Shown piece after piece: positions 30,279 to 39,688 of a DNA stretch of 64,000 nucleotides. The position numbers and the translations under genes are program-made. Location: positions 5,518,001-5,582,000 of the forward strand of contig NZ_CP043568.1 of assembly GCF_014076415.1 (NCBI RefSeq). Direction: 5' to 3'. Numbering within the stretch: position 1 is the first letter of the stretch; each line of letters opens with the position of its first letter. The notes under the pieces were generated by a model. That model had not been told where the DNA came from. It searched no databases and worked only from the letters and a program-made list of their open reading frames with translations. The stretch comes from Comamonas testosteroni. GTDB taxonomy: Bacteria; Pseudomonadota; Gammaproteobacteria; Burkholderiales; Burkholderiaceae_C.

Positions 30279-31367
30279 ATGTCTTCCTGCACCCGTGAAT
30301 TCACACTCAGCGATTTCGACTTCGACCTGCCCGAATCCCTGATTGCCCAGCATCCCACCGCCGTTCGCAGCGCCTCGCGCCTGCTTGACGGCCGCAGCCT
30401 CCCGGCCACCGACCGCATCTTCCGCGAACTGCCCGATCTGCTACAGCCCGGCGACCTGCTGGTCTTCAACGACACCAAGGTCATCAAGGCGCGCGTCTTC
30501 GGCGAAAAGGCCAGCGGCGGCAAGATCGAACTGCTGGTCGAGCGCGTGCTGCAGAACAACGAGGTTGTGGCCCATATGCGCGTGAGCAAGAAGCCCTTGC
30601 CTGGTGCCAAGATCCATCTTTGCGGCGGCCTCAAGAACGGCGGTTTCGAAGCCACCCTGCTGGGCCGCTGGCCGGACGAGAACGGACCACTGTTCCATCT
30701 TTCCTTCAAGGGCAACCAGGGCGAATCGCCCTATGAATTGCTGGAGCAGTTCGGCCACCTGCCTCTGCCGCCCTATATCGAGCGCCAGCAAAACGCCGAG
30801 CATGATCCGGATGAAAAGGAAGACAGCGAGCGCTACCAGACCGTGTTCGCAGCCCACCCTGGTGCCGTGGCCGCACCGACCGCCGCCCTGCATTTCGACG
30901 AGACCGTTCTGGCCGCCCTGCAAGCCAAGGGCGTGGAGCGCGCCAGCGTCACCCTGCATGTGGGAGCCGGCACCTTCCAGCCCGTCAAGACCGAAAACCT
31001 TGCCGACCACACCATGCACAGCGAGTGGTACGACATTCCCCTGCCCACATTGGCTGCCATGGAGCGCTGCCGCCAGCGCGGCGGCCGCATCATTGCAGTG
31101 GGCACCACCACGGTGCGCACGCTGGAGTCCTGGGCCAAGTACGGCAATATCAGCGGCGACACCAGCATCTTCATCACCCCGGGCTTTCAGTACCAGGTGG
31201 TCGACATGCTGATCACCAACTTCCATCTGCCCAAAAGCACGCTGATGATGCTGGTCAGCGCTTTTGCGGGCTATGAGCACATCATGGGCATGTATCAGCA
31301 TGCGATTGCCCAGCATTACCGCTTCTTCAGCTATGGAGACTCCATGCTGCTGGAGCGCCAGCGCTGA
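30279..31367 (+). CDS. queA: tRNA preQ1(34) S-adenosylmethionine ribosyltransferase-isomerase
   Basis: 362 aa. It adds the cyclopentene ring precursor to preQ1 in the anticodon of tRNA during queuosine synthesis. Diagnostic segments are [58 protein letters not shown] and [16 protein letters not shown]. Length is normal. The upstream HD-GYP gene is 87 nt away. A 7-bp hairpin without T-run follows at 31381-31400. Confidence 0.96.
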   Translation: MSSCTREFTLSDFDFDLPESLIAQHPTAVRSASRLLDGRSLPATDRIFRELPDLLQPGDLLVFNDTKVIKARVFGEKASGGKIELLVERVLQNNEVVAHMRVSKKPLPGAKIHLCGGLKNGGFEATLLGRWPDENGPLFHLSFKGNQGESPYELLEQFGHLPLPPYIERQQNAEHDPDEKEDSERYQTVFAAHPGAVAAPTAALHFDETVLAALQAKGVERASVTLHVGAGTFQPVKTENLADHTMHSEWYDIPLPTLAAMERCRQRGGRIIAVGTTTVRTLESWAKYGNISGDTSIFITPGFQYQVVDMLITNFHLPKSTLMMLVSAFAGYEHIMGMYQHAIAQHYRFFSYGDSMLLERQR

Positions 31368-31494
31368 TCTGCAACACATTGGAGCCGCTGTGCCGGCTCC
31401 TGGCATAAGGAGTTACAGAAACACTGGGGTCAATCTTTTCTTAGTGGTAGATTTCATCGTTTTGTCAAAGTGCTTATTCATTTAGAAAAAATCA

Positions 31495-32349
31495 ATGGAA
31501 GTTCAAACCCCACAAGATGAAGAGCTGGATCTGCTGGATCTTTTGGTCACTCTCGCAGAAAACTGGAAAATTCTGATTTTCGGCCCGCTGCTGGCTGGCA
31601 TCGCGGCCTATGGAATCGCCCTGGCGATCCCCAAGACCTACGAGAGCAGCGCATCGGTTCAGGTGGAGCGTGCCGGCTCCAGCTTTACCGCCCCCATGGC
31701 CGCCAGCCTGGCGATGTCTGCGGACGTGCTGCAACAGATTGCCCCCGTTGCAGGCCTGGACGATGGCCTGACCAAGGAGGAAATCTATAAAAAGCTCAGC
31801 AAGCGCATCACCGTCAATGTCGGCAAGCAGGACAAGCTGCTGAATATTTCAACGCAGGCCAAATCGCCCGAAGCGGCTCAAAAGCTCAACCAGGCACTGC
31901 TGGACACCTTGTTTCCTCTGAGCAAGCCACGCGGCCTGGAAAAAAAGCAGCTGGAAGTGCAGCTGGCCTCCGAAAAGACGCGCCTGGAGGAGTCCCTCAA
32001 GCTGGAGCATGACACCTCCGCCAATCTCTCCTCGGGGAAAAGTGTCACCGAAGCCACCAGCCGCCTCTATGGCGAACTGCTGACCGCCAACAGCAATCGC
32101 CAGAAGGGGATTCTGGACATGGAGCGCCGCCTTGAAGGTCTGGACAGCGACGATGTGATCCAGATGCCGACCCTGCCCGAGCTCTCCATCAAGCCCAAGA
32201 AGCCCATGCTGGCCATTGGTGCGGCCGTGGGCACCGGCTTCCTGCTGCTGCTGTTTGTCTTCATCCGGCAAGCGCTGCGCACCGCCAAGGAGTCTTCGAC
32301 CGAGCAGGCCGAAAAAATTGCGCGTATTCGTAACGCCATGCCCTGGTAA
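31495..32349 (+). CDS. Wzz/chain-length-determinant-like membrane protein
   Basis: 284 aa. Topology is that of polysaccharide co-polymerases: a short cytoplasmic N-terminus (DEELDLLDLLVTLAENWK), TM1 at about 27-48, a long periplasmic helical region with coiled-coil character (about 120-215), and TM2 at about 236-258 preceded by the Pro-rich PTLPELSIKPKKP. It lacks a BY-kinase domain. No polysaccharide genes surround it, so its partner system lies elsewhere. A strong terminator follows. Confidence 0.75.
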   Translation: MEVQTPQDEELDLLDLLVTLAENWKILIFGPLLAGIAAYGIALAIPKTYESSASVQVERAGSSFTAPMAASLAMSADVLQQIAPVAGLDDGLTKEEIYKKLSKRITVNVGKQDKLLNISTQAKSPEAAQKLNQALLDTLFPLSKPRGLEKKQLEVQLASEKTRLEESLKLEHDTSANLSSGKSVTEATSRLYGELLTANSNRQKGILDMERRLEGLDSDDVIQMPTLPELSIKPKKPMLAIGAAVGTGFLLLLFVFIRQALRTAKESSTEQAEKIARIRNAMPW

Positions 32350-32369
32350 TCCGTCTTCACCCCATCCAG

Positions 32370-32398
32370 TGCCCGCACCTCACAGTGCGGGCATTTTT
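32370..32398 (+). terminator. Rho-independent terminator after the Wzz-like gene
   Basis: Perfect 9-bp stem TGCCCGCAC / GTGCGGGCA with a 6-nt loop followed by TTTTT. Confidence 0.92.
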
Positions 32399-32474
32399 AT
32401 GGGCGTCACAACCCAGGCCGGCAACTTCATCCCCCTAGAATTCCTCGCTTCTCTTGTCGCAATTCGCTACGGAC

Positions 32475-33380
32475 ATGCTCCCCAGCTGGCTCTCTCCCAC
32501 ACTTTCCCCGTCAGCGCAGTCGGCCATCCGCGGTGTTCTGCTCACCATATTCGCCTGTGCGCTGTTTGCCGTTCTGGATAGCGCCACCAAGTTCACGGGA
32601 ACACTGCTTCCGGTTCTCATGGTTCTGTGGCTGCGCTTCACGGCCCAGGCCCTGGTCACCAGCGTGCTGGTTTTGCCTCGGCATGGCTTTTCGGCACTGA
32701 GAACCCAGACCTTGAGTTTTCAGCTTCTGAGAGCGATCTCGGGGCTGTTGACCACGGTCTGCGCCTTTTTCTGCATAAAGAACATGCCTTTGGCCAATTT
32801 CACGGCCATCTGGTCAGCGGCTCCGCTGTTTATCGTGGTGGCCTCGGCGCTATTTTTCAAAGAGAAGGTCAGCCCTGCCCGTTGGTCGCTGCTGGTGATC
32901 GGTCTGCTGGCAGTGATTGCCATCGTCCGACCGGAAAACGATGGACAGCCCTTGGGCCTGGCCGCTCTGTGGCCGGTTGGTCTGCTGGTATCGGGCACCA
33001 CCTACCAGGTTCTCGGAAGTCGCCTGTCGCGCCTGGATTCACCTCCTACCACCCAACTTTACTCGACCTGGCTGCCCTTGCTGCTGACCACGCCTCTCAT
33101 AGGCTTTGTATGGCAGCCCATCGATGACTGGCAGATCTACGCAGCGGCAGCTGTGATGGGCCTTTGCAGCGGCATTGGCCACCTGATGCTGCTGCAGGCA
33201 TACACCCACGCCACGCCCGCAACCGTGGCGCCTTTCCTCTACAGCCAGATCGGCTTTGCCATGCTGATGGGCTGGCTGTTTTTTGGGCAGCTTCCCGACA
33301 GCACATCGCTGCTCGGAATGACGGTGGTGACGCTCAACGGCCTGACGGGCGTCTGGCTTGGAATCAGGGAAAAGCGCTGA
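32475..33380 (+). CDS. DMT-superfamily (EamA) transporter
   Basis: 301 aa from ATG 32475; an in-frame TTG at 32454 is an alternative and neither has a strong ribosome site. Ten predicted membrane helices form two EamA repeats: the first (about residues 18-145) includes ALFAVLDSATKF and LRAISGLLTTVCAFFCIKNMPLA; the second (about 155-295) includes MGLCSGIGHLMLLQAYTHATPATVAPFLYSQIGFAMLMGWLFFG, described by its ends. It probably exports a metabolite; substrate unknown. Convergent with ung, 20 nt away. Confidence 0.85.
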   Translation: MLPSWLSPTLSPSAQSAIRGVLLTIFACALFAVLDSATKFTGTLLPVLMVLWLRFTAQALVTSVLVLPRHGFSALRTQTLSFQLLRAISGLLTTVCAFFCIKNMPLANFTAIWSAAPLFIVVASALFFKEKVSPARWSLLVIGLLAVIAIVRPENDGQPLGLAALWPVGLLVSGTTYQVLGSRLSRLDSPPTTQLYSTWLPLLLTTPLIGFVWQPIDDWQIYAAAAVMGLCSGIGHLMLLQAYTHATPATVAPFLYSQIGFAMLMGWLFFGQLPDSTSLLGMTVVTLNGLTGVWLGIREKR

Positions 33381-33400
33381 GACAGCACAATCTGGCCATC

Positions 33401-34138
33401 TCAATAGCCGTGTCTGAGCTTGAACTCCCTGGCCTTGCCGAAGTGCCCGTTACCGATAAAGGGCACGGGAGGCCTCAGAGCCGATAGCGGCGAAGGGTGG
33501 TTGCTCATCAGCACCAGATGGCCACGATCCTGAGGAATGAACACACGCTTGGACTGGGCGTGCGAGCCCCAGAGCATGAAGACCGTGGGCCGCCCCTGCT
33601 CGGCAACATGCCGGATGATGGCATCGGTCAGCTCTTCCCAGCCTTTTTTGGCATGGCTTGCGGCTTGCCCTTCTTCCACCGTCAGACTGGTGTTGAGCAG
33701 CAGTACGCCATGCTGAGCCCAGCTCACCAGACTGCCACCAGGCTGGGGAAAAGCCGGAAACGGCGTACCCAGCTCGCGCTGCATTTCCTTGAAGATATTC
33801 TGCAGCGATGGCGGCACGCGCACCCCGGGTGCGACAGAAAATGCCAAGCCCTCGGCCTGCCCGCGACCATGATAGGGGTCCTGCCCCAGGATCACGACAC
33901 GCACATCCTCTGGCGGTGTCAGCTCCAGGGCCCTCAAGGGAGCCGGGGGAAAGATCACGGCGCCGGAATCCAGTCTTTGCTGCAAAAACTGCAGCAGCCC
34001 CTGGCCTGTGCTCCCAGCAAAGAAAGAGTCGACAACAGTTTTCCAGTCTGACGAGACAGGCCAGTCCTGCGGATCTGCACTCATCAACTGGGTAGGCGCA
34101 GCGGTGTTAGCACTCATGCTCTGGCTAGTGAAGTTCAT
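33401..34138 (-). CDS. ung: Uracil-DNA glycosylase
   Basis: 245 aa family-1 UDG that removes uracil from DNA. The water-activating motif GQDPYHG and the Leu-intercalation motif NHPSPLS are intact, as is LLLNTSLTV. The first 20 residues are an unstructured extension, so a later start (Met8 or Met19) is possible. Divergent from the winged-helix gene across 172 bp in which I see no gene. Confidence 0.96.
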   Translation of the reverse strand: MNFTSQSMSANTAAPTQLMSADPQDWPVSSDWKTVVDSFFAGSTGQGLLQFLQQRLDSGAVIFPPAPLRALELTPPEDVRVVILGQDPYHGRGQAEGLAFSVAPGVRVPPSLQNIFKEMQRELGTPFPAFPQPGGSLVSWAQHGVLLLNTSLTVEEGQAASHAKKGWEELTDAIIRHVAEQGRPTVFMLWGSHAQSKRVFIPQDRGHLVLMSNHPSPLSALRPPVPFIGNGHFGKAREFKLRHGY

Positions 34139-34310
34139 GCGTGGATTTTCTCAACTTCCGCAGCCATCTCGAAGGATTTCCTCAAGGGTTCCCACCTATT
34201 TGGAGGCTCAAAATACCTGATTTCAGTGAGTGACACATTCTGACAATTTGCAAAGAATCGATTCCAACATAGCTGACCACTTGGCGGCTCGGGCTCACAA
34301 GGAGTTATTC

Positions 34311-34715
34311 ATGCACACCTCTTCTGCCACTCACTCACAAGCCTCTGCCACGCAGGCCTTCTTTTCCTGTGCCCGTCCCGCGTTCACCTTGAGTCCCCAG
34401 GGCTTCAAGTTTGCTGACTGGGAGCTGAGGCTGCGCTCGCGCAGCCTCATCAGCGCTGCCGGGCATGAGGTGGGACTGACCAAGAGCGAATTCTCGCTGC
34501 TGCTGGCCCTGCTCAAACGTCCCAGGCAAATCATGAGCCGTGAGCAGATCATGGATCTGACACAGGCCGAAGATGATGTCTTTGACCGTGCCATTGATGT
34601 GCAGATGCTGCGCTTGCGCCGCAAGGTCGAAACGTCCGGCCGCGCGCCCACGCTGCTCAAGACCAAGCGTGGCGTCGGTTACTTTCTGGATGCCGATGTG
34701 CAGGTTCTGCGCTGA
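34311..34715 (+). CDS. Orphan OmpR/PhoB-type winged-helix DNA-binding protein
   Basis: 134 aa from ATG 34311, which has a textbook AAGGAG 7 nt upstream. The C-terminal two-thirds is a Trans_reg_C winged helix: GLTKSEFSLLLALLKRPRQIMSREQIMDL, then VDVQMLRLRRKVE-like IDVQMLRLRRKVE and TKRGVGYFLDAD. There is no receiver domain: the first 35 residues are Ser/Thr/Ala-rich and unstructured. It could be a free-standing regulator or the relic of a response regulator; the good ribosome site argues for a functional gene. No histidine kinase is adjacent. Confidence 0.8.
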   Translation: MHTSSATHSQASATQAFFSCARPAFTLSPQGFKFADWELRLRSRSLISAAGHEVGLTKSEFSLLLALLKRPRQIMSREQIMDLTQAEDDVFDRAIDVQMLRLRRKVETSGRAPTLLKTKRGVGYFLDADVQVLR

Positions 34716-34736
34716 ACCGGCACAGCCGCCCACCGT

Positions 34737-35537
34737 TTACTGAAACAACTGGGCCAGGGCCTCACCCGGCTCGCGGGCACGCATAAAGGCTTCGCCCACC
34801 AGGAAGGCGTCAATGCCCGCATCACGCATGGTCTTCACATCGTCCCGGCTCAGGATGCCGGACTCGGTCACCAGCAGGCGGTCGGCGGGCACATCCTTCT
34901 TGAGGGCAATCGTGGTCTGAATATCGACCTCGAATGTGCGCAGATTGCGGTTGTTGATGCCCACCAGCGGCGTCTTGAGCTTGAGAGCGCGCTGCAACTC
35001 CTCGCCGTCATGCACTTCCACCAGCACATCCATGTCCAGGCTGTGCGCAATCTGCTCCATCTCGGCCATCTGCGCGTCGTCCAGGCAGGCGGCGATCAAC
35101 AGCACGCAGTCGGCGCCCATCACACGCGATTCGTAGATCTGATAGGGGTCGACCATGAAATCCTTGCGCAGCACCGGCAGCAGCGTGCTCGCGCGGGCCT
35201 GCTTGAGATAGTCGGGTTGCCCCTGGAAGAACTGGCGATCGGTCAGCACCGACAGGCAGGCAGCACTGATCTTGCCATCGCCCACCATATAGCTCTGGGC
35301 GATATCGGCGGGATCGAAATCGGCTCGGATCACGCCCTTGCTGGGGCTGGCCTTCTTGACTTCGGCGATCACGCCGGCCTGTCCCTTGGCAATCTTGGCA
35401 CGGATGGCGCCCACGAAATCGCGCGTGGAGACACGGCTTTGCGCATCGCGGCGCATCTCGGCAAACGACACGGCCTTCTTGGCGGCAGCAACTTCCTGGA
35501 CCTTGACGTCGCAGATTTTCTTGAGAATGTCAGACAT
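34737..35537 (-). CDS. trpC: Indole-3-glycerol phosphate synthase
   Basis: 266 aa TIM barrel. The N-terminal helices precede [16 protein letters not shown] (catalytic Lys), [17 protein letters not shown] (second Lys) and [22 protein letters not shown]. It closes the indole ring ahead of tryptophan synthase. Its ATG overlaps the stop of a 50-aa ORF that is itself coupled to trpD. It is the last gene of this trp operon here; trpF, trpB and trpA are not in the window. Confidence 0.97.
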   Translation of the reverse strand: MSDILKKICDVKVQEVAAAKKAVSFAEMRRDAQSRVSTRDFVGAIRAKIAKGQAGVIAEVKKASPSKGVIRADFDPADIAQSYMVGDGKISAACLSVLTDRQFFQGQPDYLKQARASTLLPVLRKDFMVDPYQIYESRVMGADCVLLIAACLDDAQMAEMEQIAHSLDMDVLVEVHDGEELQRALKLKTPLVGINNRNLRTFEVDIQTTIALKKDVPADRLLVTESGILSRDDVKTMRDAGIDAFLVGEAFMRAREPGEALAQLFQ

Positions 35538-35682
35538 GGTTTTCCTTGTTGGTGGCGTCGGCGCGCAAGACCTTCATGATGACGCGGTGCATGCCTATGC
35601 CCACCACGATGAACAGCAGGGAGACACCCAGCACGATCCAGGTGCCGGCATCACTCCAGATGGGCGCATCCAGCAGGCTCAT
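35530..35682 (-). CDS. Small single-pass membrane protein between trpD and trpC (50 aa)
   Basis: Not recognised. The ORF begins [13 protein letters not shown], has one strong membrane segment (about residues 14-33, [20 protein letters not shown]) and a basic then polar C-terminus ending TNKENHV. Its ATG overlaps the trpD stop (ATGA) and its stop overlaps the trpC start (ATGTCTGA), so it is wedged into the operon with translational coupling on both sides. This tight fit argues that it is a real gene. It might anchor or tune tryptophan enzymes at the membrane, but no function can be assigned. Confidence 0.75.
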   Translation of the reverse strand: MSLLDAPIWSDAGTWIVLGVSLLFIVVGIGMHRVIMKVLRADATNKENHV

Positions 35683-36716
35683 GCCGCAGCCTGGCCGAGC
35701 TTTTGCGAATAGGCCACCAGCTCCTGGAGCTTGGCCAGTGCCGCGCCGCTGTCGATGGCCTGTTGTGCACGCTCCAGGCCCTCTTCGATCGAGCCGGCCA
35801 CATTGGCGGCATAGAGGGCGGCGCCGGAGTTGAGACAGACGATATCGCGTGCCGGGCCTTGCACCCCCTGCAGCACGCCCATCAGCATGGCCTTGGACTC
35901 CTCGGGATTGTCGACCTTGAGCGAGCGCGTGCCCGCCATGCGCAGCCCGAAGTCCTCGGGATGGACCTCATACTCGCGCACCACGCCGTCCTTGAGCTCG
36001 CCAACCAGCGTGCCCGCGCCCAGACTGATTTCATCCAGGCCATCGCGACCATAGACGACCAGCGCATGCTCGGCACCCAGGCGCTGCAGGGCACGCACCT
36101 GAATGCCGACCAGGTCTTCGTGGAACACGCCCATCAGGATATTGGGCGCGGATGCCGGGTTGGTAAGCGGGCCCAGAATGTTGAAGATGGTGCGCACGCC
36201 CAGTTCCTTGCGCACAGGGGCCACGTTCTTCATGGCCGGATGATGGTTGGGCGCAAACATGAAGCCTATGCCCACATCGCGTATGCAATCGGCGATCTGT
36301 GCGGCGTTGAGGTTGATGTTGACGCCCAGCGCCTCCATGGCATCGGCGCTGCCCGACTTGCTGCTGACGCTGCGTCCGCCATGCTTGCTGACCTTGCCGC
36401 CCGCCGCCGCGATCACAAAGGTAGAGCAGGTGGAGATATTGAAGGTGTTGGCGCCGTCGCCGCCGGTGCCGACGATATCGACCAGATTCCTCTTGTCGTG
36501 CACGTTCACCTTGTTGGAGAACTCGCGCATCACCTCGGCCGCAGCCGAGATCTCGCCAATGGTTTCCTTCTTCACGCGCAGACCCGTGATGATGGAAGCC
36601 GTCATCACGGGCGAGAGCTCGCCGCGCATGATCATGCGCATCAGATGCAGCATTTCGTCATGGAAGATTTCACGATGCTCGATGGTTCGCTGCAGCGCTT
36701 CCTGGGGAGTGATCAT
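35679..36716 (-). CDS. trpD: Anthranilate phosphoribosyltransferase
   Basis: 345 aa. The PRPP-binding Gly-rich motif [40 protein letters not shown] and [18 protein letters not shown] are diagnostic of class-IV phosphoribosyltransferases. It joins PRPP to anthranilate. It lies 117 nt after trpG with a hairpin repeat between. Confidence 0.97.
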   Translation of the reverse strand: MITPQEALQRTIEHREIFHDEMLHLMRMIMRGELSPVMTASIITGLRVKKETIGEISAAAEVMREFSNKVNVHDKRNLVDIVGTGGDGANTFNISTCSTFVIAAAGGKVSKHGGRSVSSKSGSADAMEALGVNINLNAAQIADCIRDVGIGFMFAPNHHPAMKNVAPVRKELGVRTIFNILGPLTNPASAPNILMGVFHEDLVGIQVRALQRLGAEHALVVYGRDGLDEISLGAGTLVGELKDGVVREYEVHPEDFGLRMAGTRSLKVDNPEESKAMLMGVLQGVQGPARDIVCLNSGAALYAANVAGSIEEGLERAQQAIDSGAALAKLQELVAYSQKLGQAAA

Positions 36717-36762
36717 TGCAATACCTCACTATGCTTTTGGGAGCTTTTTACGCATACCAATA

Positions 36763-36796
36763 CTTGATTTCCTATTGTTTTTATTCTGAAATCAAG
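36763..36796. repeat. Intergenic hairpin repeat between trpG and trpD
   Basis: Perfect 9-bp inverted repeat CTTGATTTC / GAAATCAAG with a 16-nt AT-rich loop, followed by ATGCGCTAGCAGCTATCAAT (36804-36823). Similar AGCTATCAA/ATGCGCT words recur in the rpe-gph spacer near 62385-62415, suggesting a dispersed intergenic element. Confidence 0.5.
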
Positions 36797-36833
36797 CATT
36801 GACATGCGCTAGCAGCTATCAATAAATCTGTGG

Positions 36834-37415
36834 TTATTTCTGGTCGAGAAAGTTCTTCAGCATGGCATGGCCATGCTCGGTCAGAATGCTCTCGGGGTGG
36901 AACTGCACGCCCTCGATAGCCAGTTCGCGATGACGCACCCCCTGGATTTCACCATCTTCGCTGGTTGCGGTGATTTCAAGGCATTCGGGCAGCGTGCTCC
37001 GGTCTATGACCAGAGAGTGATAGCGGTTGACCGTGAACTGCCTGGGCAGGTCGGCAAACACGCCCTTCTGGTCGGTGCTGATCACGCTGGTCTTGCCATG
37101 CATCTGCTGGCCCGCCCGGATGATGTCGCCGCCAAAGGCCGCGCCGATGCTCTGGTGCCCCAGGCACACGCCCAGAATCGGCAGCTTGCCCGCGAAATGC
37201 TTGATCGCCGCCACCGAGATGCCCGCCTCGTTGGGCGAGCAGGGGCCGGGCGAGATCACCAGCCGCTCGATGCCTTCGCGCGCGATCAGCGCCTCGACTT
37301 CGGCCACCGTGGTTTCGTCATTGCGCACCACGGTCACCTCCGCGCCCAGCTCGCCAAAGTACTGGACGATGTTGTAGGTAAAGCTGTCGTAGTTATCGAC
37401 CATCAGCAGTTTCAT
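36834..37415 (-). CDS. trpG: Anthranilate synthase component II (glutamine amidotransferase)
   Basis: 193 aa from the ATG at 37415 ([15 protein letters not shown]), with GGGGAG 7 nt upstream. The class-I amidotransferase triad is visible: Cys in [10 protein letters not shown], and His and Glu in [13 protein letters not shown]. It supplies ammonia to TrpE; a dual role with PabB is possible. It starts 4 nt after the chorismate mutase stop. Confidence 0.97.
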   Translation of the reverse strand: MKLLMVDNYDSFTYNIVQYFGELGAEVTVVRNDETTVAEVEALIAREGIERLVISPGPCSPNEAGISVAAIKHFAGKLPILGVCLGHQSIGAAFGGDIIRAGQQMHGKTSVISTDQKGVFADLPRQFTVNRYHSLVIDRSTLPECLEITATSEDGEIQGVRHRELAIEGVQFHPESILTEHGHAMLKNFLDQK

Positions 37416-37419
37416 GGTC

Positions 37420-37749
37420 TTACTCCCCTGATTTCCTGGGTTCACGCAGCCGCGCAAATTCCTGGTGTTCGTAGGCGATGCAGGCTTCCATCAGCGCGCG
37501 ATAGACGGTCTCCATCACATCGGGCTGGCCGCCCTCCTGCGCTGTGCGCTCACGCACGCGGCTGACGATGGCTTCGATACGCGCCTCATCGCGCACCTGA
37601 CCCACGTCACCCTTGATGCGCGCCGCCTGCTGCATATAGCCGATGCGCGTGACCAGCAGCGGCACGAGTACATCGTCTAGCGCATTCACATTGCGGCGTA
37701 CATCTTCCATGGTGGTGCAGTGCTGCACCAGATCAATGGCTTGGCTCAT
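37420..37749 (-). CDS. AroQ-class chorismate mutase embedded in the trp operon
   Basis: 109 aa, all-helical. The AroQ core is seen in [30 protein letters not shown], followed by [18 protein letters not shown] [14 protein letters not shown], with catalytic Arg/Lys/Gln positions. It converts chorismate to prephenate, or could be an isochorismate-pyruvate lyase-like variant. Its start overlaps the trpE stop (ATGA), and it sits 4 nt before trpG, so an enzyme that competes with anthranilate synthase for chorismate is co-expressed with both its subunits. Confidence 0.85.
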   Translation of the reverse strand: MSQAIDLVQHCTTMEDVRRNVNALDDVLVPLLVTRIGYMQQAARIKGDVGQVRDEARIEAIVSRVRERTAQEGGQPDVMETVYRALMEACIAYEHQEFARLREPRKSGE

Positions 37750-39245
37750 TCCAGACCTTCCTCAACCAGTTCAGCGGCGCGCAGCAGGGCGCGGGCCTTG
37801 TGTTCTGTCTCTCTCCATTCCAGCTCGGGCACGGAGTCGGCCACCACGCCGGCAGCGGCCTGCACATAGAGCACGTTGTCCTTGATGACGCCGGTGCGGA
37901 TCGCAATCGCCAGATCCATGTCGCCGGCAAAGCTCAGATAGCCGCAGGCGCCGCCGTAGATGCCGCGCTTGCTGGGTTCGAGCCGGTCGATGACTTCCAT
38001 GGCATGCACCTTGGGAGCGCCCGTCAGCGTGCCGGCGGGGAAGGTGGCCTTGAATACGTCCATATTGTCCATGCCGTCCTGCAAGATGCCTTCCACATTG
38101 CTCACGATATGCATGACATGGCTGTAGCGTTCCACGGCAAAGGCTTCGGTCACCTTGACGCTGCCGGTCCTGGCAATGCGGCCGATATCGTTGCGCGCCA
38201 GATCGATCAGCATCACATGCTCGGCACGCTCCTTGGGGTCGGCGATCAGCTCCTGCTCGGTGGCCTTGTCGGCCTCCACCGTATTGCCGCGCGGACGGGT
38301 GCCGGCCAGGGGGCGAATCGTGACCTTCTGGCCATCGGGCGTGCGCTCCTGGCGCACCAGGATCTCCGGGCTGGCCCCCACCACATGGAAATCTCCGAAA
38401 TGGTAGAAGTACATATAGGGACTGGGGTTGAGCGAGCGCAGCGCGCGGTACAGCGACAGCGGCGAGGCCGTGAAACGCTTGTGAATGCGCTGGCCCACCT
38501 GCACCTGCATGAAGTCGCCCGCCGCAATCAGCTCCTTGGCCTTTTGCACGGCGTCCAGATAGTCCTGCTTGTCGAAGCTGCGCTCTGCGGGATAGCTCTC
38601 GCCAGCACGAATCTGCGGCGCGCTGACGGAATAGCGCAGCTGGTCCTTGAGCTGGCGCAGTCGCTTCTTGGCGCGGGTATAGGCTTCGGCCTCGCCGGGG
38701 TTGGCATAGACGATGAGATAGAGCTTGCCCGAGAGGTTGTCGATGACGGCGACCTCTTCGCACTGCAGCAGCATGATGTCGGGCGTGCCCAGGCTGTCGG
38801 GCGGACAGCTGCTCTCCAGCTTTTTCTCGATGTAGCGCACGGCGTCATAGCCGAAATAGCCGGCCAGACCACCGCAAAAACGCGGCATGCCGGGCGTGAC
38901 GGCAACCTTGAAGCGCTGCTGATAGGCTGCGATGAAGTCCAGCGGATTGCCGCCGGCTGTCTCCACCACCTTGCCATCCGTCACTACTTCGGTCCTGGCT
39001 TCAGGGCCAAAGCCCGAGGCGCGCACAAAGCTGCGTGCCGGCAGGCCGATGAAGCTGTAGCGGCCGAAGCGCTCGCCGCCGACGACGGATTCCAGCAAGA
39101 AGCTGTACTTGCCGTCGCCATTGGCATGGGCCAGCTTGAGATAGAGGGAAAGCGGGGTTTCGAGGTCGGCAAAGGCCTCGATCAGCAGGGGGATGCGGTT
39201 ATAGCCTTGGGCCGCAAGTGATTTGAATTCCAGTTCCGTGATCAC
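37746..39245 (-). CDS. trpE: Anthranilate synthase component I
   Basis: About 499 aa from GTG 39245 (MITELEFKSLAAQGYNRIPL), which has GGAG 8 nt upstream; an in-frame ATG at 39266 adds seven residues without a ribosome site. The feedback-site LLES region (FLLESV) is near residue 41 and the chorismate-binding domain occupies the C-terminal half: IRPLAGTRPRG, DLARNDIGRIA, FPAGTLTGAPKVHAMEVID, YGGACGYLSF. It makes anthranilate from chorismate and ammonia. First gene of the operon. Confidence 0.96.
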   Translation of the reverse strand: MITELEFKSLAAQGYNRIPLLIEAFADLETPLSLYLKLAHANGDGKYSFLLESVVGGERFGRYSFIGLPARSFVRASGFGPEARTEVVTDGKVVETAGGNPLDFIAAYQQRFKVAVTPGMPRFCGGLAGYFGYDAVRYIEKKLESSCPPDSLGTPDIMLLQCEEVAVIDNLSGKLYLIVYANPGEAEAYTRAKKRLRQLKDQLRYSVSAPQIRAGESYPAERSFDKQDYLDAVQKAKELIAAGDFMQVQVGQRIHKRFTASPLSLYRALRSLNPSPYMYFYHFGDFHVVGASPEILVRQERTPDGQKVTIRPLAGTRPRGNTVEADKATEQELIADPKERAEHVMLIDLARNDIGRIARTGSVKVTEAFAVERYSHVMHIVSNVEGILQDGMDNMDVFKATFPAGTLTGAPKVHAMEVIDRLEPSKRGIYGGACGYLSFAGDMDLAIAIRTGVIKDNVLYVQAAAGVVADSVPELEWRETEHKARALLRAAELVEEGLE

Positions 39246-39688
39246 GGGAGAAGCTCCGGGAGTCATGGCGCATGGTGCATCTGCACGGATTGACTACGGG
39301 CAGATGACGCGTTTGAAGAAGGGATGCGCCGGTTCATTCCAAGTGGCCCGAAGTATGCAACGCATGGGGCCGCGGGGTGCACGCCGGGCTCGTGCCGGGT
39401 GCTTCAGCAGTTCAGATGTGCAGGCTTACGCCAGGGCCAGGCTCCCCGGTCTCCACAACCTGCATTGAACGTGCGATGAATGAACATGATGCGGACAGTG
39501 TAGCGCATAGCGCCGCCGCGCAAACAATAGCGCACTGATGCCGTGCAACGCCCCCTTGCTGGGGACAGACCTGATTGCAGCAATCACGGACAAAAACAAA
39601 CATACCGCTTTCACCGGAACGCTCGCCCACGGCGTGCAAGCGAAGCGGTCACCAGAACTGCTCGGCCGGAAATCACGAGGAGACAGCC
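39246..39688. promoter_or_regulatory. Divergent region between trpE and the chalcone-isomerase-like gene
   Basis: About 440 bp. It must contain the trp promoter. I searched the minus strand for a Trp-codon-rich leader peptide and terminator/antiterminator pair and saw none. A short frame beginning MQVVETGEPG has no Trp codons. Confidence 0.4.

Noticed and set aside
39246..39688. Tryptophan attenuator upstream of trpE
   Set aside because: No leader peptide with Trp codons and no alternative hairpins with a U-run were seen.
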